This document shows positions 43,344 to 47,827 of a stretch of DNA of 47,827 nt, in pieces (positions within the stretch are counted from its first letter, which is position 1; each line of letters starts with the position of its first letter). The DNA comes from Bifidobacterium saguini DSM 23967 (lineage in GTDB: Bacteria > Actinomycetota > Actinomycetes > Actinomycetales > Bifidobacteriaceae). Where the stretch lies: positions 1 to 47,827 of the forward strand of contig NZ_JGZN01000009.1 in NCBI RefSeq assembly GCF_000741715.1, given 5' to 3'. The translations under genes were made by a program, and so were the position numbers. The notes beneath the pieces were generated by a model that saw only the letters and a program-made list of their open reading frames with translations, was not told where the DNA came from and ran no database searches.

Positions 43344-46300
43344 ATGGTGAAGAAGGATCGGCGGTGGGTCAAACCGTTGATTATCGCTGTAGTGGTGCTT
43401 GCGATAATCGGTTTGGGATATGTGGCCTATCTCAAAATTTATGACATGCTGTTCGGCGGCGCTGTTGCCGTCAGCATTCAGGATGTGTACACCACGCTGA
43501 ACGCGATCAAATGGCCGATTATCATCGCATTGCTGGTAGTTGTTGCTGCCATCGTGGTGAGCGTGGTTATTCGCCGGCAGCAGTCGGTGGCAGTGGTCAA
43601 GCTGGTGCGTTGGCAGAGCGTTGTCGCTTCTGTGATTGCAGTGGTTGCTGCATTCAGTGTGATTACGCTCAATATTGAATATTCGCTGATTAACAAGGTG
43701 ATGACTGGCTCTAGCGGCTTGTCTGCGGCTACGAAGCAGACTTCGCAGAAGCTCGGTGAGCAAATTACCGGAGAAGGCATCGTACTGCTGAAAAATGAAG
43801 GCGATGCGCTGCCGATCAGCACATCAACCAAACTCAATGTGTTCGGCTGGGGCAGCACAAACGCCACGTTCGGCGGCACCGGCTCGGGCAGTGTTGATGA
43901 GACCACAGCGGTTTCTTTGATGGAAGGTCTGCACAATGCTGGCTTCAAAACCAACGAAACTCTGACCAAGTTCTACACTGACTATCGCGCCGATCGTCCA
44001 TCGGTAGGCATGATGTCCGTTGACTGGACTGTTCCACAGCCCACCATCGAGCAGTACGACAAAGCCGGCATTTTCGAGAACGCTAAGGAATACTCCGATA
44101 CCGCGCTCGTGGTGATTTCTCGCTCCGGTGGCGAAGGCATGGACTTGCCGGATAAATACTCCACTGAGTCCAATTACAACAAAACTCAGCAGGGTAGCGA
44201 TGTGGTGTATTCAACCCAGAAAGATGATATCGATAGCAGTAAGTCATATCTCGAGCTGACGAATCGCGAAACGCAGATGGTTGGCCGCGTGACCAAGGAA
44301 TTCTCCAACGTGTACGTGGTGATCAATTCAGCAAGTCCGATGGAATTGGGTTGGCTCGACCAGTACAACAGCATTAAGGCTGCAGTATGGTGCGGTGGCG
44401 CATCTGCAACCGGTTTCAATGCGCTGGGCGATGTGCTTTCCGGCACAATCAATCCATCTGGTCGCCTGGTTGATACGTATGTGTATGACCTGCGTTCAAC
44501 TCCTACATTCAACAATTACGGCAACTTCACATACGACAATTCCACTGAGATTACCGGTTCCGATAAGAACGTTGCCAAGTTCGTGAACTATGTTGAAGGC
44601 ATCTACGTCGGCTACAAGTATTACGAAACCGCAGCGGCGGAAGGCACTATCGACTATGACAAAACCGTGCAGTATCCGTTCGGCTACGGCCTGAGCTATA
44701 CGACCTTCGACCAGAAGATCGCATCCTTCGATCGTTCTGGTGGAAAGACCACGGTGAAGGTCAAGGTGACGAACACTGGTGATACAGCCGGCAAGGATGT
44801 GGTGGAACTGTACTTCACCCCGCCGTATTACAACGGCGGTATTGAGAAGGCCAGCACGAATCTGCTCGACTTCGCTAAAACTAAGGAGCTGAAGCCGGGG
44901 GAGTCGCAAACCGTGACGATTTCGTTCAACGACGAAGACCTTGCCTCCTACGATGATCAGAACGCCAAGGCGTATGTGCTGGAGCACGGTGATTACACGA
45001 TCACGTTGAACTCGGATTCGCATACGGTGCTTGATTCCCGTTCATTCACCGTTGGCAACGATGTGATCTATGACGATGCGCATGATGGCAAGCGTTCCAC
45101 CGATCAGGTTGCCGCAACCAACCAGTTCGATGATGCTCGCGGTGACGTGACGTATCTCAGTCGTACCGATCATTTCGCCAACTATGACGAAGCGACTGCC
45201 GCACCGACGAATAAGACCATGTCCAAGGATGAGATGGCCGTCTACACTGCCAAGTCAACATTTGACGCCTCTGATTATGACAAGGGCGCCACGATGCCGA
45301 CCACCGGTGCCAAGAACGGTCTGACCATTCAAGACATGACCGGTGTTGACTACAACGATGCGAAATGGGACAAGCTGCTCGACCAGCTGACCGTTGATGA
45401 AATGACGGATGCGGTTGCTGATGGCGGATTCCATATGATTTCGCTCAAGTCGATTAACTCCGGTGAATCGGTGGATTCGGACGGTCCGGCTGGCCTATCC
45501 AGCAACTTCAATGCCAGCATGAAAGGCACTGCTTTCCCGCCAGCTGTGATGATTGCGTCTACCTGGAACAAGGATTTGGCCAAGCAGCGCGGCAAGCAGG
45601 TTGGCGTTGAGGGCAAGGAACTCGGCATCACCGGTTGGTATGGACCTGCCATGAATATCCACCGTTCCGCGTTCTCCGGCCGTAACTTCGAGTACTACTC
45701 CGAAGATGGCACGATGTCCGGATTCATGGGCGGTGAAGAAGTCGCCGGCGCAACCGAAGAAGGCATGATGACCTACGTGAAGCATTTCGCCTTGAACGAT
45801 CAGGAAACCAACCGCACCAATGGTTTGTGCACATGGACGACTGAGCAGTCCATCCGCGAAATCTACCTCAAGGCGTTTGAGAGGGCGTTCAAAGACGGTA
45901 AGAGCTTGGCCGTTATGACATCCTTCAACTCGATTGGCGCTCGCTGGGCCGGAAGCAACTCTTCGCTACTGCAGTCTGTGCTTCGTGACGAGTGGGGATT
46001 CCACGGTGCGGTGGAAACCGATGCTATGGATCCGCTGGCTGACTTCTATATGGATCTCAACCGAGGCATTCGCACTGGTTTGACTCACGGTCTATCTATG
46101 ACTGGTGGTGATGGTCTGATTGCCAATACGGATTCCGCAGGTACGGTGACGGCATTGCGCAAGGCGATGCACGACAATTTGTACGCCGTTGCCAATTCCA
46201 CAGCTGTGCACAAGGATGCTTCCATGCCAGTGTGGGCCAAGGCCGTGATTGCCGCTGATGTGGTAATTGCGCTGCTGTTGGTTGGCAGTGAGGTGCTGGC

Positions 46301-46364
46301 AGTGATGCGCTACCGTGAGCGCAAGCAAGCAGCTGCAGTAACCGTCAATCAGATAGGTCAGTAA
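43344..46364 (+). CDS. Membrane-anchored glycoside hydrolase family 3 protein with permuted domains
   Basis: 1006 residues. Three hydrophobic helices at the N-terminus (about 10-30, 55-78, 88-110), a large extracellular part and one C-terminal helix (about 970-992) followed by a basic tail (RYRERKQ). Topology puts the enzyme outside and both ends inside. The GH3 C-terminal (alpha/beta) domain comes first (ITGEGIVLLKNEGDALPIS; PFGYGLSYTTF), then a fibronectin-III-like domain (VKVKVTNTGDTAGKDVVELY), and only then the GH3 N-terminal barrel, with KHFALNDQE (Lys813-His814) and nucleophile Asp893 in VETDAMDP. This is the reverse of the common order. AGGAGA precedes the ATG. Probably a beta-glucosidase-type exo-enzyme; linkage unknown. 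Confidence 0.9.
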   Translation: MVKKDRRWVKPLIIAVVVLAIIGLGYVAYLKIYDMLFGGAVAVSIQDVYTTLNAIKWPIIIALLVVVAAIVVSVVIRRQQSVAVVKLVRWQSVVASVIAVVAAFSVITLNIEYSLINKVMTGSSGLSAATKQTSQKLGEQITGEGIVLLKNEGDALPISTSTKLNVFGWGSTNATFGGTGSGSVDETTAVSLMEGLHNAGFKTNETLTKFYTDYRADRPSVGMMSVDWTVPQPTIEQYDKAGIFENAKEYSDTALVVISRSGGEGMDLPDKYSTESNYNKTQQGSDVVYSTQKDDIDSSKSYLELTNRETQMVGRVTKEFSNVYVVINSASPMELGWLDQYNSIKAAVWCGGASATGFNALGDVLSGTINPSGRLVDTYVYDLRSTPTFNNYGNFTYDNSTEITGSDKNVAKFVNYVEGIYVGYKYYETAAAEGTIDYDKTVQYPFGYGLSYTTFDQKIASFDRSGGKTTVKVKVTNTGDTAGKDVVELYFTPPYYNGGIEKASTNLLDFAKTKELKPGESQTVTISFNDEDLASYDDQNAKAYVLEHGDYTITLNSDSHTVLDSRSFTVGNDVIYDDAHDGKRSTDQVAATNQFDDARGDVTYLSRTDHFANYDEATAAPTNKTMSKDEMAVYTAKSTFDASDYDKGATMPTTGAKNGLTIQDMTGVDYNDAKWDKLLDQLTVDEMTDAVADGGFHMISLKSINSGESVDSDGPAGLSSNFNASMKGTAFPPAVMIASTWNKDLAKQRGKQVGVEGKELGITGWYGPAMNIHRSAFSGRNFEYYSEDGTMSGFMGGEEVAGATEEGMMTYVKHFALNDQETNRTNGLCTWTTEQSIREIYLKAFERAFKDGKSLAVMTSFNSIGARWAGSNSSLLQSVLRDEWGFHGAVETDAMDPLADFYMDLNRGIRTGLTHGLSMTGGDGLIANTDSAGTVTALRKAMHDNLYAVANSTAVHKDASMPVWAKAVIAADVVIALLLVGSEVLAVMRYRERKQAAAVTVNQIGQ

Positions 46365-46439
46365 AACTGAATTACTTGTGATAACCGTTATTTGATAGAT
46401 CTCCTCCTTGGATCCGAGAACACGGTTATCCGTTTGAGT

Positions 46440-46480
46440 GGGTGATATTCGAGCACTGCCCTGCTTGAATATCACCCTTT
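46440..46480 (+). terminator. Terminator after the GH3 gene
   Basis: GGGTGATATTCGAGC pairs with GCTTGAATATCACCC (14 of 15) around an 8-nt loop, followed by TTT. A second, weaker inverted repeat (ATAACCGT at 46381 and ACGGTTAT at 46422) precedes it. Confidence 0.75.
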
Positions 46481-46554
46481 GTTATGTGTGATTGATTCAA
46501 GGATTTTGCATCAATGGCGTTTATTGCTCTGTGCCTATGGGTCGAAGATCTCTT

Positions 46555-46615
46555 TGGCTCCTCTCATGGGTGAGGGGAGCTGTCCGCGTGTGTGGGCTGG
46601 AGAAGTTGAACTGAG
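46555..46615 (+). repeat. GGCTCCCCTC-type palindromic element, diverged copy
   Basis: GGCTCCTCTCATGGGTGAGG, then GGAGCTGTCCGCG, and later CTGAGGG. Same layout as the copies near 1265, 7248 and 10450, but the inner hairpin has diverged and expanded. Confidence 0.55.
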
Positions 46616-46873
46616 GGTGAATTGTTGCGACATGCTGGTGTATGGGTGGGTTTGCTGCTTCATAGTGATGCAAAGAGGGATATTCTGGTATCGAAACAGC
46701 GTTCGAGGGCTGTTTGCGACACGCCGAGGGAATCGCGTCATGATGCCGATTCCTTGGGGTCTCGTGCGCCTTGATTTGCGTGAATCACGATGACCGTGTA
46801 AGTTTATCCCTTGCTGCCGCTCAGCGAGTGGTTCTCTGGTTCAGAGAGCTTCTTGGTGAATGTGTGGTGGTGG

Positions 46874-46893
46874 TTTGAGAACTCAAGAGCGTG
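46874..46893 (+). promoter_or_regulatory. Actinobacterial rRNA leader antitermination/processing motif
   Basis: TTTGAGAACTCAAGAGCGTG, about 185 bp before 16S. The self-complementary TTGAG/CTCAA core and following GCGTG match the leader element found ahead of rRNA operons in high-GC Gram-positive bacteria. Confidence 0.65.
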
Positions 46894-47077
46894 TTTGTAC
46901 TACTTCTTTATAGTCAATGATTGCCAGCTTGTCTCGTGCCTGGCCGGTTTGGTCGGGTCCTTGGTTGGTTGAAACGGGACGAGGTTTTTTGAGTGTGAGC
47001 GTCCTTTCCTTATTAGGACGTTCCTGTCAATTTTGTTTTTGAGAGTCATCTATTCGATGTCTTTCCGCATTGTTTTT

Positions 47078-47827
<750 letters not shown>

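Larger units (their letters stand above)
46365..47077 (+). other. rRNA operon upstream region and leader
   Basis: A 713-bp gap. After the GH3 terminator and a palindromic element, TTGCGT (46776) and TAAGTT (46799) with a 17-bp spacer may form an rRNA promoter. The leader contains the actinobacterial antitermination/processing motif (46874-46893). GTCCT/AGGAC at about 47003-47023 forms a hairpin close to the 16S 5' end, possibly part of an RNase III stem. Short ORFs here (for example 46479-46793) look spurious. Confidence 0.5.

Noticed and set aside
46479..46793. Small ORF upstream of the rRNA operon
   Set aside because: It crosses a palindromic element and the presumed rRNA promoter, has no ribosome-binding site, and has an unlikely composition.

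Overview
The window is a piece of a Bifidobacterium chromosome. The evidence is the first 750 bases of a 16S rRNA gene at the right end with bifidobacterial sequence, an actinobacterial rRNA leader signal (TTTGAGAACTCAA), and actinobacterial gene orders: argS-lysA-hom-thrB, rne-rplU-rpmA-obgE-proB and tRNA-Trp-secE-nusG-rplK-rplA. The species is not resolved; the 16S variable regions do not match B. longum or B. breve as I remember them.

Layout. 1-5.1 kb: the 5' part of a CoA-disulfide-reductase/NADH-oxidase-like flavoenzyme, a MurA-type enolpyruvyl transferase, and a TetR regulator with a DHA3-type MFS exporter. 5.4-11.7 kb: arginyl-tRNA synthetase and the aspartate-family genes lysA, hom and thrB. 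12-13.4 kb: a Maf-Nudix fusion. 13.5-26.4 kb: an accessory carbohydrate region. It has an AraC regulator, a 1114-residue DUF5107/TPR protein, a CdaR-type regulator with a glycerate kinase, a sugar ABC importer (lipoprotein, permease, second permease interrupted by a frameshift; no ATPase gene) and an intracellular GH35-type beta-galactosidase. 26.5-29.7 kb: a HAD phosphatase, an auxin-efflux-carrier-family transporter and dapE. 30-41 kb: housekeeping genes for RNA processing, ribosome and transcription, plus proB and an aspartate-type aminotransferase. 41-46.4 kb: an AgrC/AgrA-like LytTR two-component system divergent from a membrane-anchored, domain-permuted GH3 glycosidase. 46.4 kb to the end: the rRNA leader and 16S rRNA.

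How parts work together. An almost identical 30-bp motif lies upstream of both the DUF5107 gene and the ABC-importer operon, each time exactly 30 bp before a -10-like hexamer. This predicts a single regulon, probably under the adjacent AraC protein: galactoside import, cytoplasmic cleavage by GH35, and an unknown job for the DUF5107 protein. The LytTR pair probably controls GH3 through two identical 9-bp direct repeats in the shared intergenic region.

The most unusual signal is non-coding. Four intergenic regions hold short arrays of palindromes with a strict 60-63 bp period: conserved arms, variable fixed-length loops and fixed-length spacers. Two of them (4239-4375 and 28273-28438) use the same arm; a third (11721-11891) has an unrelated arm but the same architecture, and a fourth (39456-39550) is partly decayed. 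A separate ~48-bp palindromic element (GGCTCCCCTC type) occurs at four more places. Several genes (argS, dapE, aminotransferase) appear leaderless: no Shine-Dalgarno, but a -10-like hexamer exactly 7 bp before the ATG. Two single-base indels at conserved 16S positions suggest residual sequence errors, which bears on whether the permease frameshift is real.
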